Below, in pieces: positions 1 to 8,631 of a DNA stretch of 64,000 nt. This DNA comes from Janibacter indicus (GTDB taxonomy: Bacteria; Actinomycetota; Actinomycetes; Actinomycetales; Dermatophilaceae), in the NCBI RefSeq assembly GCF_900176385.1, contig NZ_FWXN01000003.1, forward strand, positions 186,001 to 250,000. Direction: 5' to 3'. The notes beneath the pieces are model-generated. The model made no database searches and was not told the DNA's origin. It saw only the letters and a program-made list of their open reading frames with translations. The position numbers and the translations under genes were made by a program. How positions within the stretch are numbered: the first letter of the stretch is position 1; the number at the start of each line of letters is the position of its first letter.

Positions 1-168
1 GTAGGCGCGGTAGCGCACCCCGCCGAAGCCGGGGCCGAGGGTCGTGTCGTCGATCGCGATGACGGCGCGGAGGCCGACGCGGTCGTCGCGGCAGGTGATC
101 GTCTGCTCGCTCGCCCAGGGTGTGGCGATGGCGTCGGACGTCGGGACGGGGTGGGTGACGGTGGTCAT
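1..168 (-). CDS. Glu/Leu/Phe/Val dehydrogenase, N-terminal part (runs off window)
   Basis: Only the first 56 codons are in the window. Reading down from an ATG at 166-168, the peptide contains the stretch AVIAIDDTTLGPGFGGVRY, which matches the dimerisation domain of leucine/valine/phenylalanine dehydrogenases, where an 'IHDTTLGPALGGTR'-like motif precedes the catalytic lysine. The family oxidatively deaminates branched-chain or aromatic amino acids with NAD in the cytoplasm. The catalytic lysine and the Rossmann domain lie outside the window, so substrate cannot be judged. The gene is transcribed leftward, in the same direction as the carbonic anhydrase gene 65 bases upstream. The start lacks a clear ribosome binding site, so it is the most plausible rather than a certain one. 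Confidence 0.75.
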   Translation of the reverse strand, partial: MTTVTHPVPTSDAIATPWASEQTITCRDDRVGLRAVIAIDDTTLGPGFGGVRYRAY

Positions 169-233
169 GAGCCCATGGTGGCACTGCGGCTGTGACCCCC
201 GTCACCGACCCCGGTCGTCGCCGGGCGGAAGAC

Positions 234-749
234 TCAGTAGTGCTGGCTGATCAGGCCGGTGTCGACGTCGTAGACGAACCCGCCCACGGCGGCACGGTCG
301 GCGATGAGCGGGTGCGAGCGCACCGCGGCGACGTCCTGACGAAGGGAGTCCAGCTGGTCGGTGACGACGTGGAAGCCCTGCCACGACGCGTCCTGACCGG
401 CGGACTCGCCGACCTTCTGCCGCAGCTCGACCTCGGTCGAGCTGGTCATCGCGCACCGGGTGTGCGGGATGACGAGGACGCGCTTGACGTTGAGCAGGTG
501 CACACCGAGGACGAGGGCCTCGAGGGCTGCGGCGGTGACGCGGCCACCGGGGTTGCGGAAGATCTTGGCGTCGCCCGGCTTCAGCCCGAGCATCCCCAGC
601 GGGTCGATGCGGCTGTCCATGCAGGTGACGATCGCGACGCCGGCCTGGGCGATGCCGTCGAAGCCGCCGAGGGAGAAGTCGTCGGCGAAGGCGCGGTTGG
701 CCTCGAGCAGGTCGGTGAAGGTGGCATCGTGGCCGGTGGGTGCACTCAT
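234..749 (-). CDS. Beta-carbonic anhydrase
   Basis: A 171-residue protein of the beta-carbonic anhydrase family, which interconverts CO2 and bicarbonate using zinc. The conserved CMDSR motif gives C43, D45 and R47, and the second half-site HTRC gives H96 and C99, so all three zinc ligands and the Asp/Arg dyad are present. Length is typical of the short actinobacterial type (160-180 residues). An AAAGGACT ribosome site sits just upstream of the ATG. It is divergent from the sugar-transporter operon, sharing a 163-base intergenic region. No signal peptide is visible, so it is expected in the cytoplasm. Confidence 0.93.
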   Translation of the reverse strand: MSAPTGHDATFTDLLEANRAFADDFSLGGFDGIAQAGVAIVTCMDSRIDPLGMLGLKPGDAKIFRNPGGRVTAAALEALVLGVHLLNVKRVLVIPHTRCAMTSSTEVELRQKVGESAGQDASWQGFHVVTDQLDSLRQDVAAVRSHPLIADRAAVGGFVYDVDTGLISQHY

Positions 750-803
750 GGGGGAGTCCTTTCGGGGAGTGCTTGCACAGTAGCCCCGCGGGGAAGGCTG
801 CCA

Positions 804-857
804 ATTCGTGACCCCCTATTCGTGACGTGGGGCACAGCGGAGGTGTAGACAGTGTCT
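804..857. promoter_or_regulatory. Direct repeat and palindrome in divergent intergenic region
   Basis: The gap between the carbonic anhydrase and the sugar-binding lipoprotein gene holds two exact copies of ATTCGTGAC (804-812 and 818-826), 14 bases apart start to start, and a perfect palindrome AGACAGTGTCT at 847-857. These could be regulator sites for either divergent gene. No matching regulator gene is nearby, so the role is inferred from position only. Confidence 0.3.
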
Positions 858-912
858 GGGAGGCGGCGTCGGGCTCACGCCCACGTCGTGCCCCGCGGAC
901 GAAAGGAACGAC

Positions 913-2223
913 GTGGAGACACGACGACGACGTCGGATCGCCTTCATGGCCGCCGCGGCGACGGCCGCGAGCCTCGGCCTGGCGGCCTGCGGTGACGACG
1001 GTTCGTCAGGCGGCTCGGCTCGCCTGACCTGGTACATCAACCCCGACGGCGGTGGCTCCGACCCGGCCGGTGGCGGGCAGGCGCAGCTGGCCAAGGAGTG
1101 CTCCGACGCCTCCGACGGCGCCTACGACATCAGCATCCAGCTGCTGCCCAACAGCGCGAGCGACCAACGCCAGCAGCTGCTGCGGCGCCTGGCCTCGCAG
1201 GACAAGGGCGTCGACATCATGTCGATCGACCCGGTCTTCGTCGCCGAGTTCGCCGAGGCCGGCTATCTCGCGCCGGTCCCCGAGGACAAGGTCTCCACCT
1301 TCACCGACGACGTCGTCGACCCGGCGGTCACCAACGCCACGTGGAAGGACGAGCTCGTCGCGGCCCCCTTCTGGGCCAACACCCAGGTCCTCTGGTATCG
1401 CAAGTCGGTGGCGAAGGAGGCCGGCCTCGACATGACCAAGCCGGTCACCTGGGACCAGGTCATCGACGCTGCGAAGAAGACCGACAGCAACATCGGCGTC
1501 CAGGCCTCGCGCTACGAGGGCTACATGGTGTGGATCAACGCCCTCGTCGAGGGCGGCGGCGACCACATCGTCGAAAATCCGGGGGCGGACGGCCCGGAGC
1601 TGAAGTTCGGTCTCGAGTCCGAGGGCGGCAAGAAGGCCGCCGAGATCATCCAGAAGCTCAACGACGACGGCGTCGGCGGGCCGGCGCTGGGCTCGACCGA
1701 CGAGACGTCGACGCTCGACATGTTCCAGAACGAGCAGGCCGGCTTCATGGTCAACTGGCCCTACGTCTACGCGGCGCTCAAGGGCGCCGAGGTCGACTGG
1801 ATCAAGGACCTCGCGTGGACGCGCTACCCGCAGACGACCGAGGGCACCGAGTCCAAGCCTCCGCTCGGCGGGATCGAGATGGGCGTGGCTCAGTCCTCGT
1901 CGAACCAGGAGCAGGCGTGGGAGGCCGTCGAGTGCCTCACCTCGCAGGAGAGCCAGAAGGCCTACATGCTCGGCACCGGCAATCCGGCCGCCCGCAAGGC
2001 GGTCTACGACGACGCCGACATCAAGAAGGACTTCCCGATGGCGGCGCTCATCCGCCAGTCCCTCGACTCCAGCGGTCCGCGGCCGCTCACGCAGTACTAC
2101 GGCGACGTCTCCTCGGGCATCCAGCGCGAGTACAGCCCGCCCGGCTCGGTCACCCCCGACAAGACCCCGGAGCAGACCACGCAGCTGCTCAAGGACGTCC
2201 TGAACGGAGATGCATTGCTGTGA
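913..2223 (+). CDS. ABC sugar-binding lipoprotein (LpqY/family 1 type)
   Basis: A 436-residue extracellular solute-binding protein. It begins with an arginine-rich stretch, a hydrophobic segment and a lipobox LAAC with the lipidated cysteine at residue 26, so it should be anchored outside the membrane. The rest is a family 1 periplasmic-binding fold. It is first in an operon with two permeases and an ATPase, the same order as the mycobacterial lpqY-sugA-sugB-sugC trehalose importer; the similarity makes a disaccharide such as trehalose a reasonable guess, but the substrate is not proven. The GTG start at 913 is preceded by GAAAGGAACGAC. The last codons overlap the next gene by four bases (GTGA), which implies translational coupling. 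Confidence 0.88.
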   Translation: METRRRRRIAFMAAAATAASLGLAACGDDGSSGGSARLTWYINPDGGGSDPAGGGQAQLAKECSDASDGAYDISIQLLPNSASDQRQQLLRRLASQDKGVDIMSIDPVFVAEFAEAGYLAPVPEDKVSTFTDDVVDPAVTNATWKDELVAAPFWANTQVLWYRKSVAKEAGLDMTKPVTWDQVIDAAKKTDSNIGVQASRYEGYMVWINALVEGGGDHIVENPGADGPELKFGLESEGGKKAAEIIQKLNDDGVGGPALGSTDETSTLDMFQNEQAGFMVNWPYVYAALKGAEVDWIKDLAWTRYPQTTEGTESKPPLGGIEMGVAQSSSNQEQAWEAVECLTSQESQKAYMLGTGNPAARKAVYDDADIKKDFPMAALIRQSLDSSGPRPLTQYYGDVSSGIQREYSPPGSVTPDKTPEQTTQLLKDVLNGDALL

Positions 2224-3161
2224 GTGCCTCCACCGACACCACCCCACGGACGAAGGGGGAGAAGCCTCGCCTGTCTGACCGGGCCCGGGCCGAGCAGCGG
2301 CTCGGCTGGAAGCTGGCGATGCCGGCCTTCGTCGTCATGCTCCTCGTCACCGCCTACCCGATCCTCCAGGCGGTGTGGAACAGCTTCTTCGTCTACCGGC
2401 TCACCGACCCGGACAACCGCGAGTTCGTCGGGCTCAACAACTACATCGTCTCCTTCAGCGACTCGGTCTTCTGGAGCGCGATGTGGGCGACGGTGCTCAT
2501 CACCCTGATCACGGTGGTCGTCGAGCTCGTCCTCGGCTTCATCATCGCCCTGGTGATGCACCGGATCGTGCTCCCGCGGCGGACGCTGCGCACGGTCGTG
2601 CTCATCCCGTACTCGATCATCACGGTCGTCTCCGGTTTCACCTGGCTCTTCATGTACCAGACCGACACCGGCTTCGTGAACCGCTGGACGAGCTGGATCC
2701 CCGGGGTGAGCGACAACTACGACTGGTTCGGCAGCTTCTGGCCCTCGATCTTCGTCATCTGCCTCTCGGAGATCTGGAAGACGACCCCCTTCATGTCGCT
2801 GCTGCTCCTCGCCGGTCTGGCTCAGGTCGACACGTCGATGGAGGAGGCCGCCAAGGTCGACGGCGCCTCGTGGATGCAGGTGCTCACCAAGGTGATCCTG
2901 CCGAACATGAAGCCGGCGATCATGGTGGCGCTGCTCTTCCGCACCCTCGACGCCTTCCGCATCTTCGACAACATCTTCATCATGACCGGGGGCGCCAACG
3001 GGACGAACTCGCTCTCCGGGCTCATCTTCAGACAGACCATCGACCGGACCGAGATCGGCCTCGGGTCGGCGCTGTCGGTGATCCTCTTCCTGTGCGTCCT
3101 GGTCATCGCGGCGTTGTTCGTCAAGGGGTTCAAGGTCGACCTGACGCAGGGGAGGAACTGA
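2220..3161 (+). CDS. Sugar ABC transporter permease 1 (SugA/MalF type)
   Basis: A 313-residue inner-membrane permease. Hydrophobic segments begin after a charged N-terminus (first near residues 35-55), and the cytoplasmic EAA loop that contacts the ATPase is present (EEAAKVDGASWMQVLTKV). The GTG start at 2220 overlaps the stop of the lipoprotein gene, and a GGAG lies just upstream. It pairs with the second permease to form the channel for a sugar captured by the lipoprotein. Length and architecture fit MalF/UgpA-type permeases. Confidence 0.9.
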   Translation: MSASTDTTPRTKGEKPRLSDRARAEQRLGWKLAMPAFVVMLLVTAYPILQAVWNSFFVYRLTDPDNREFVGLNNYIVSFSDSVFWSAMWATVLITLITVVVELVLGFIIALVMHRIVLPRRTLRTVVLIPYSIITVVSGFTWLFMYQTDTGFVNRWTSWIPGVSDNYDWFGSFWPSIFVICLSEIWKTTPFMSLLLLAGLAQVDTSMEEAAKVDGASWMQVLTKVILPNMKPAIMVALLFRTLDAFRIFDNIFIMTGGANGTNSLSGLIFRQTIDRTEIGLGSALSVILFLCVLVIAALFVKGFKVDLTQGRN

Positions 3162-3162
3162 C

Positions 3163-4020
3163 ATGGCCAAGGAGTCCGCCAAGGGCACGGGCATCTGGAC
3201 GGTGCTCGCGATCCCGATCATGATCTGGACCGTCCTGCCGTTGCTGTGGATGTTGTCGCTGTCGCTGAAGAGCGCCAAGGACCTCGCCAACCCCGAGGCC
3301 GCGGTCCTGGGCAACTTCTGGCCCAAGGACCCCACCCTCGACAACTACCGGCTGATCTTCAGCGGCGGGGCGAGCGACCTCTTCATGCCGGCGCTGCGCA
3401 ACTCGCTCATCGTCTGCCTGCTCGCGACCTTCATCTCGGTCGTGCTCGCGATGTTCTGCGCCTACGCGATCTCGCGGCTGGAGTTCAAGGGCAAGAAGAT
3501 GATCCTCACGACCGCCCTGGCGGTCAGCTTCTTCCCCGTGGTCGCGATGGTCACGCCGCTGTTCGACGTGTGGAGCCGCGTCGGGCTCTTCGACACCATC
3601 CCCGGTCTGATCACCCCCTACCTCGCGCTGACGCTGCCGTTGTCGATCTGGACCATGTCGGCCTTCTTCCAGCAGATCCCGTGGGAGATGGAGCAGGCCG
3701 CGCAGGTCGACGGCGCCAGCAGTTGGCAGGCCTTCCGCAAGGTGATCATCCCGCTGGCGACCCCGGGCGTCTTCACCACGGCGATCATCACCTTCTTCAC
3801 CGCGTGGAACGACTTCGTCTTCGCGATCTCGCTGACCTCCGACCAGGCGCGCACGGTCCCGGCCGCGCTCGCCTTCTTCACCGGTGCCAGCCAGTTCGAG
3901 CAGCCGACGGGCGCGATCATGGCGGCCTCGGTCGTCGTGACCATCCCCGTCGTCGTCCTCGTGCTGATCTTCCAGCGCCGGATCGTCGCCGGCCTGACCT
4001 CGGGCGCCGTCAAGGGCTGA
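3163..4020 (+). CDS. Sugar ABC transporter permease 2 (SugB/MalG type)
   Basis: A 285-residue permease of the MalG/UgpE class with about six membrane segments and an EAA loop (EQAAQVDGASSWQAFRKV). The ATG lies one base after the stop of permease 1, with GAGGAAC as ribosome site. It should form a heterodimeric channel with permease 1. Only 31 bases separate it from the ATPase gene, so the four genes are one transcription unit. Confidence 0.9.
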   Translation: MAKESAKGTGIWTVLAIPIMIWTVLPLLWMLSLSLKSAKDLANPEAAVLGNFWPKDPTLDNYRLIFSGGASDLFMPALRNSLIVCLLATFISVVLAMFCAYAISRLEFKGKKMILTTALAVSFFPVVAMVTPLFDVWSRVGLFDTIPGLITPYLALTLPLSIWTMSAFFQQIPWEMEQAAQVDGASSWQAFRKVIIPLATPGVFTTAIITFFTAWNDFVFAISLTSDQARTVPAALAFFTGASQFEQPTGAIMAASVVVTIPVVVLVLIFQRRIVAGLTSGAVKG

Positions 4021-4051
4021 CCCCCGCCTTCACAGAACTGGAGTACCTCCC

Positions 4052-5305
4052 ATGGCTGAGATCACCCTCAAGAACATCGTCAAGAAGTACGGCGACGGCT
4101 TCCCCGCGGTCAATGACGTGAGCCTGGACATCAAGGACGGCGAGTTCATGATCTTCGTCGGCCCGTCCGGCTGCGGTAAGTCCACGCTGTTGCGCATGGT
4201 CGTCGGGCTCGAGGACATCACGAGCGGTGAGCTCCTCATCGACGGCTCGCGGGTCAACGACCTGTCGCCCAAGGACCGCAACCTGTCGATGGTCTTCCAG
4301 AACTACGCCCTCTACCCGCACCTGAGCGTCTTCGAGAACATCGCCTTCCCCCTTCGCCTGGCCAAGGGCAAGCACAGCGACCAGGAGATCGACCAGAAGG
4401 TGCGCATGGCCAGCTCGATGCTCGAGCTCGACGACCACCTCGAGCGCAAGCCGGCCAACCTCTCCGGAGGTCAGCGGCAGCGCGTCGCGATGGGGCGGGC
4501 GATCGTGCGCGACGCCGACGCCTTCCTCTTCGACGAGCCGCTGTCCAACCTCGACGCCAAGCTGCGCGGGCAGATGCGTACCGAGATCGCCCGGATGCAG
4601 CGCCGCATGGGCACGACGACGATCTACGTCACCCACGACCAGACCGAGGCGCTGACCCTCGGTGACCGGGTCACGGTGCTCAAGAAGGGCGTGCTCCAGC
4701 AGTGCGCCAGTCCGCGCGAGCTCTACGACCAGCCGGTCAACCTCTTCGTCGCCGGCTTCATCGGCACCCCGCCGATGAACTTCCTGCCGGCCTCGGTCGA
4801 GGGCGACGAGCTCGTCCTGCCCTTCTGCCGCGTGCCCGTGCCCGCGGCCGTGCGGGAGCGGGCGGGCAGCGCCGACCTGCTCATCGTCGGCATCCGCCCG
4901 GAGCACATCAAGGACTCCGACCTCGGTGACGTGCCGGCGGACGGCATCCGCTTCGACGCGCCCGTCGACCAGACGGAGTGGCTGGGCAACGAGCAGTACG
5001 CCTACGTGCCCTTCACCGTCGAGGGGCCGGTCAAGGACAAGCTCGACGAGCTCGACAAGGAGCTCGACGGTGAGGGCATGCGCACCCAGATGGTCATCAA
5101 CCTCGACCCGCGCTCGCGGGTGCGCGAGGGCGACGACGGGCGCTTCGTCTTCGACCCCGCGCTGATGCACGTCTTCGACCCGGAGACCGGTGACTGCCTC
5201 ACCCGTGACGACGCCAAGGCGGCCGAGATCGCCCGTCAGTCGGAGGAGGACCGCCAGCGCGGCCTCGAGCGGGCCCGTGCCCGCGAGGCGGCCAACGCCG
5301 GCTGA
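4052..5305 (+). CDS. Sugar ABC transporter ATPase (UgpC/MsmK/SugC type)
   Basis: A 417-residue ATPase that would power the sugar importer. Walker A GPSGCGKST is at residues 37-45, the Q-loop near 83, signature LSGGQ at 137-141, Walker B FLFDEP at 158-163, and an H-loop histidine in THDQTEA follows. The C-terminal half contains the TOBE/regulatory domain of multiple-sugar ATPases. It is slightly longer than usual because of a charged tail rich in Glu, Arg and Ala. ATPases of this class often serve several sugar importers. The gene closes the operon and converges on the PfkB kinase gene with a 10-base gap. Confidence 0.92.
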   Translation: MAEITLKNIVKKYGDGFPAVNDVSLDIKDGEFMIFVGPSGCGKSTLLRMVVGLEDITSGELLIDGSRVNDLSPKDRNLSMVFQNYALYPHLSVFENIAFPLRLAKGKHSDQEIDQKVRMASSMLELDDHLERKPANLSGGQRQRVAMGRAIVRDADAFLFDEPLSNLDAKLRGQMRTEIARMQRRMGTTTIYVTHDQTEALTLGDRVTVLKKGVLQQCASPRELYDQPVNLFVAGFIGTPPMNFLPASVEGDELVLPFCRVPVPAAVRERAGSADLLIVGIRPEHIKDSDLGDVPADGIRFDAPVDQTEWLGNEQYAYVPFTVEGPVKDKLDELDKELDGEGMRTQMVINLDPRSRVREGDDGRFVFDPALMHVFDPETGDCLTRDDAKAAEIARQSEEDRQRGLERARAREAANAG

Positions 5306-5315
5306 TCCAGCACCG

Positions 5316-6278
5316 CTAGCGAGCCGCGTCGACCCCGAGGTCGGCGCGGCTCGGTGGTTGTGCGCCGGCGCGCGTCACGGTGATCGCCGAGGCCTCGATG
5401 CCGCGCTCGATCGCGGCGGAGACGACCCGGCCCCGCGCCTTGCGCAGTCGTCCCTTGACGTCGCCGCTGCCGAGCAGGCCCGCGTCGAGCAGCCCGGAGA
5501 GCAGCCCGGCCATGAAGGAGTCGCCGGCACCCACGGTGTCGACGACGTCGACGCGCCGGCCGCGCAGCAGGGTCCGGCGGCCCGAAGGGAGGATCGCCAG
5601 GGCTCCCGCGGCGCCCAGGGTGCACACCGCGAGGGAGGGGCCGAGGTCGCACCAGGAGCGCAGCACCTCGGCGATGTCGTTGTGGCCGAGGGGCCGCCCG
5701 AGGAGCCACTCGAGGTCCTCGTCGCTCGCCTTGACGACGTCGCTCACGGCGACCCGGCGCTCGATCTCGGTGCGAGCGGTCTCGGGGTCGGGGAAGAGCG
5801 CCGGGCGGCAGTTGGGGTCGTAGGAGACCGTGTGGGTGCGGGCCGCGCCGGACATCGCCGAGAGCACGTCAACGCACCCCGGTCGCAGCAGCGCCCCGAT
5901 CGACCCGGTGTGCACGTGGCCCGGGACCTGCGGCAGCTCGGGCAGGCGCCACTCGATGTCGAAGTCGTAGGTGGCGGCGCCGCTCTCGTCGAGCGTGGCG
6001 GTCGCGACCGAGGTGTCCGCGGCGCGGTCGCTGCCGGGCACGAGGCCGACGCCGGCCTCGGCGAGGTGCTCGCCGATCGCGGCGCCGTGGGCATCACGAC
6101 CGAAGTGGGTCGCCAGCGTCACCCGGTGGTCGAGCCGGGCGAGGCCGACGGCGACATTGAGCGGGCTACCGCCGACGTGCTCGCTGCGCGTGCCGTCCGC
6201 CCCGACGACGACGTCGACGAGGGACTCGCCGATGACGAGGGTCGGGGCGGGCGGTGTGGAGCGGAGGCGGCCCGGCAT
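5316..6278 (-). CDS. PfkB-family carbohydrate kinase (fructokinase-like)
   Basis: A 320-residue ribokinase/PfkB-family sugar kinase. The N-terminal GGSPLNVAVGLARL motif binds sugar, YDPNCRP at 153-159 is typical of fructokinases, and DTVGAGDSF at 247-255 carries the catalytic base D253 and the anion hole. The start ATG at 6276-6278 lies four bases after the glpX stop, so the two genes form a unit. With fructose-1,6-bisphosphatase upstream and a sugar ABC importer converging on it, a role in phosphorylating an imported sugar is plausible. The exact substrate (fructose or another ketose) cannot be fixed from sequence. Confidence 0.88.
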   Translation of the reverse strand: MPGRLRSTPPAPTLVIGESLVDVVVGADGTRSEHVGGSPLNVAVGLARLDHRVTLATHFGRDAHGAAIGEHLAEAGVGLVPGSDRAADTSVATATLDESGAATYDFDIEWRLPELPQVPGHVHTGSIGALLRPGCVDVLSAMSGAARTHTVSYDPNCRPALFPDPETARTEIERRVAVSDVVKASDEDLEWLLGRPLGHNDIAEVLRSWCDLGPSLAVCTLGAAGALAILPSGRRTLLRGRRVDVVDTVGAGDSFMAGLLSGLLDAGLLGSGDVKGRLRKARGRVVSAAIERGIEASAITVTRAGAQPPSRADLGVDAAR

Positions 6279-6282
6279 CGGA

Positions 6283-7302
6283 TCAGGAGGACAGCTCGGG
6301 GGAGAGGCGCTGGACCTTGGTGAGGTTGTGGTGGGCCTCGACCGTGCGGATCGTGCCGGACTTGCTGCGCATGACGAGCGAGTGGGTGGTGGCGCCCCCG
6401 GCGCGGTAGCGCACGCCGCGCAGCAGCTCGCCGTCGGTGATGCCGGTGGCGACGAAGTAGCAGTTGTCGGTCTGCACGAGGTCCTCGGTCGTGAGGACCT
6501 GGTCGAGGTCGTGGCCGGCGTCGATCGCGTGCTGGCGCTCCTCGTCGTCGCGCGGCCACAGGCGCCCCTGGATGACACCACCCAGGCACTTGATCGCGCA
6601 GGCGGTGATGATGCCCTCGGGGGTGCCGCCCACGCCGAGGAGCAGGTCGATGCCGGTCTCGGGACGGGCGGCCATGATCGCGCCGGCGACGTCGCCGTCG
6701 GAGATGAAGCGGATGCGCGCGCCCGCGGCGCGGACCTCGTCGGCCAGGTCGGCGTGGCGCGGGCGGTCGAGCATGACGACGGTGACGTCCTCGGGCTGCT
6801 GACCCTTGGCCTTGGCGATCCGCTTGATGTTTTCCTTGACCGGGAGGCGGATGTCGACGACGTCGGCAGCCTCCGGGCCGGTGACGAGCTTGTCCATGTA
6901 GAAGACCGCGCTCGGGTCGTACATCGTGCCCCGGTCGGCGACGGCGAGGACGGAGACGGCGTTGGTCATCCCCTTCGCCGTGAGCGTCGTCCCGTCGATG
7001 GGGTCGACCGCGACATCGCACGAGGGGCCGGTACCGTCGCCGACCTCCTCGCCGTTGTAGAGCATCGGGGCCTCGTCCTTCTCGCCCTCGCCGATGATGA
7101 CGACGCCGTTCATCTGCACGCTGGAGATCATCGAGCGCATCGCGTCGACCGCCGCACCGTCGGCGGTGTTCTTGTCACCTCGGCCGACCCAGCGGCCACC
7201 GGCCAGGGCCGCGGCCTCGGTGACCCGCACCAGCTCCATCGCGAGGTTGCGGTCGGGGTGCATCACCCCGGGGCTGGGGGCGGACGTCTGGGCCTGGCTC
7301 AT
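6283..7302 (-). CDS. glpX: Class II fructose-1,6-bisphosphatase
   Basis: A 339-residue GlpX-type phosphatase that converts fructose-1,6-bisphosphate to fructose-6-phosphate, the key gluconeogenic step in actinobacteria, which usually lack the class I enzyme. Metal-binding and catalytic motifs [10 protein letters not shown] (71-80) and DPIDGTT (100-106) are intact. The ATG at 7300-7302 is preceded by GGAGGAG. It is followed by the PfkB kinase gene four bases on, and it is divergent from the DUF4245 gene, a neighbour found beside glpX in many actinobacteria. Confidence 0.96.
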   Translation of the reverse strand: MSQAQTSAPSPGVMHPDRNLAMELVRVTEAAALAGGRWVGRGDKNTADGAAVDAMRSMISSVQMNGVVIIGEGEKDEAPMLYNGEEVGDGTGPSCDVAVDPIDGTTLTAKGMTNAVSVLAVADRGTMYDPSAVFYMDKLVTGPEAADVVDIRLPVKENIKRIAKAKGQQPEDVTVVMLDRPRHADLADEVRAAGARIRFISDGDVAGAIMAARPETGIDLLLGVGGTPEGIITACAIKCLGGVIQGRLWPRDDEERQHAIDAGHDLDQVLTTEDLVQTDNCYFVATGITDGELLRGVRYRAGGATTHSLVMRSKSGTIRTVEAHHNLTKVQRLSPELSS

Positions 7303-7401
7303 GCTTCTCCTCCGGGACGGGCGGCTCGACGGGCCGAGCCTATCTGCCGGGTCGCCGGGAGGTGTCCGGGCGCGCCTGTGGCGCGTGCGACCATGGACGT
7401 C

Positions 7402-8094
7402 ATGAGTTCTGCCCCCGGCGACCAGGCCGAGACCCCCACGACGTCGGCGTCCGAGCGTGAGCCGACCCCGGCGGAGCTCGCGGCCCAGCAGGGCGTCCCG
7501 GCCCGGGGAGCGAGCCACTACGCCAAGGGCACGAGCGCCAACATGATGCGCTCGATGCTCGTCATCGTCGGGATCGGCCTCGCGCTCTTCCTCGTCACCG
7601 CACGCCCCAACAGCGTGACGCCGGAGTCGGTCGACGTCGCCTCCGCCGCCCAGTACCGCGGCGGTCAGGCCGGTCAGCCCTTCGCCTATGCCGAGGGCCT
7701 GCCCGACGGCTGGGTCGCGACCAGTGTCCGCTACGCCCGGTCCAAGGGCGATGTCATGGTGTGGAACGCCGGCTACACGACCCCGGACGCGCAGTACGTC
7801 TCGGTGCAGCAGGCCGTCGACCCCGGCCAGGACTGGGTCGACACCCAGACCAACCAGGGCCGGGTCATCGGGCGCATCGAGACCGACGACGGCACCCGCT
7901 GGGTCCAGCGCGATCGCGAGGGCAAGGTCCAGCGCAGCCTCGTCCACGTCCCCGACGACCGGACCGAGCTGACCACCCTCGTCACCGGGACCGGCTCGTG
8001 GGAGCAGCTCGAGGAGTTCGCCGAGCACCTCACGCCCGCGAAGGTGACGAAGGCGGGGTCGAGCCCGAGCGTCAGCACCTCACCCGCCTCATGA
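7402..8094 (+). CDS. DUF4245 membrane-anchored protein
   Basis: A 230-residue protein. After a polar N-terminus of about 50 residues there is one hydrophobic segment ([15 protein letters not shown]), then an extracytoplasmic domain of about 150 residues. This matches the DUF4245 family of actinobacteria, which has no established function and commonly sits divergent from glpX, as here. An in-frame ATG at 7393 is an alternative start; neither has a convincing ribosome site. The C-terminal serine-rich tail appears disordered. Confidence 0.82.
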   Translation: MSSAPGDQAETPTTSASEREPTPAELAAQQGVPARGASHYAKGTSANMMRSMLVIVGIGLALFLVTARPNSVTPESVDVASAAQYRGGQAGQPFAYAEGLPDGWVATSVRYARSKGDVMVWNAGYTTPDAQYVSVQQAVDPGQDWVDTQTNQGRVIGRIETDDGTRWVQRDREGKVQRSLVHVPDDRTELTTLVTGTGSWEQLEEFAEHLTPAKVTKAGSSPSVSTSPAS

Positions 8095-8132
8095 TGTCCG
8101 GGTGACCCGATAATCCCCGGCGTCCAGGAGTC

Positions 8133-8364
8133 TCAAACCCCGGCCGGGGTACCGCGCCAGGCGTCGACGACGAAGGTGTACAGCTCCAGGCCCTCGCCGA
8201 GTCGGACCACGGGCGGGTCGAGCGCCCGCCACCGGGTCACCGCCACACCGATCCCCTCGGTGCACTCGCGGGCCAGGGCCTGCTCCGGTGACTCGCCGGG
8301 CTCGATGTGCCCGCCCGTCGGCGACGAGCAGCCCCATCGCGACGCGGTGCAGGCGCTCGGTCAC
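8133..8364 (-). pseudogene. Decayed Nudix (MutT-like) hydrolase
   Basis: Read leftward, the start (VTERLHRVAMGLLVADGR) matches the first strands of a MutT-type Nudix protein. A frame change follows, and the second frame reads GGHIEPGESPEQALAREC, the Nudix box, then ELYTFVVDAWRGTPAGV and a stop at 8133-8135. The expected residues between the two parts are missing, pointing to an internal deletion as well as a frameshift. The box reads RECTEGIG, so the metal-binding Glu of the usual EE pair is Gly. The C-terminus also ends early. A non-functional remnant is the best reading. Confidence 0.75.
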
Positions 8365-8371
8365 GGCAGGC

Positions 8372-8605
8372 TCAGCCCTCGTCGGACGTGGCCTCGGACC
8401 CCAGGCTCGCCTCGGCCTTGTCGAGCCAGGCCTCGCAGTGCGCGGCCAGGGCCTCGCCCCGCTCCCACAGGCGCATCGACTCCTCGAGACGGGCCTGGCC
8501 GCCCTCCAGCCGGGCCACGAGCTCGATGAGCTCCTGCCGCGCCTCCTCGTAGGACAAGTCGGCGACGTCGGGCTGCTCCTGCTCGGGCTGCGGGTCGGTG
8601 GCCAT
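8372..8605 (-). CDS. xseB: Exodeoxyribonuclease VII small subunit
   Basis: A 77-residue protein with the XseB motif LSYEEARQELIELVARLEGG and the following LEESMRLWERGEALAAHC helix. It pairs with the large subunit XseA to form exonuclease VII, which degrades single-stranded DNA in both directions during repair. The gene lies 26 bases downstream of xseA on the same strand. The acidic, glutamine-rich N-terminus is a common extension in actinobacteria. The start ATG at 8603-8605 begins MATDPQPEQEQ. Confidence 0.95.
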   Translation of the reverse strand: MATDPQPEQEQPDVADLSYEEARQELIELVARLEGGQARLEESMRLWERGEALAAHCEAWLDKAEASLGSEATSDEG

Positions 8606-8631
8606 GGCGACCACTCTAGGTGGGGGCGGGG

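Noticed and set aside
1098-2219. Extended permease frame upstream of 2220
   Set aside because: The arginine-rich upstream part is out-of-frame lipoprotein sequence; the GTG at 2220 with GTGA overlap is the natural start.
1006-2247. Long open frame antisense to the sugar-binding lipoprotein gene
   Set aside because: Composition is a shadow of GC-biased codons on the other strand; no recognisable motifs, and the sense frame has a lipobox and family similarity.
8138-8151. ACCCCGGCCGGGGT palindrome as a dedicated terminator
   Set aside because: It falls inside the decayed Nudix coding region and is expected from GC-rich codons, so a terminator role is not supported.
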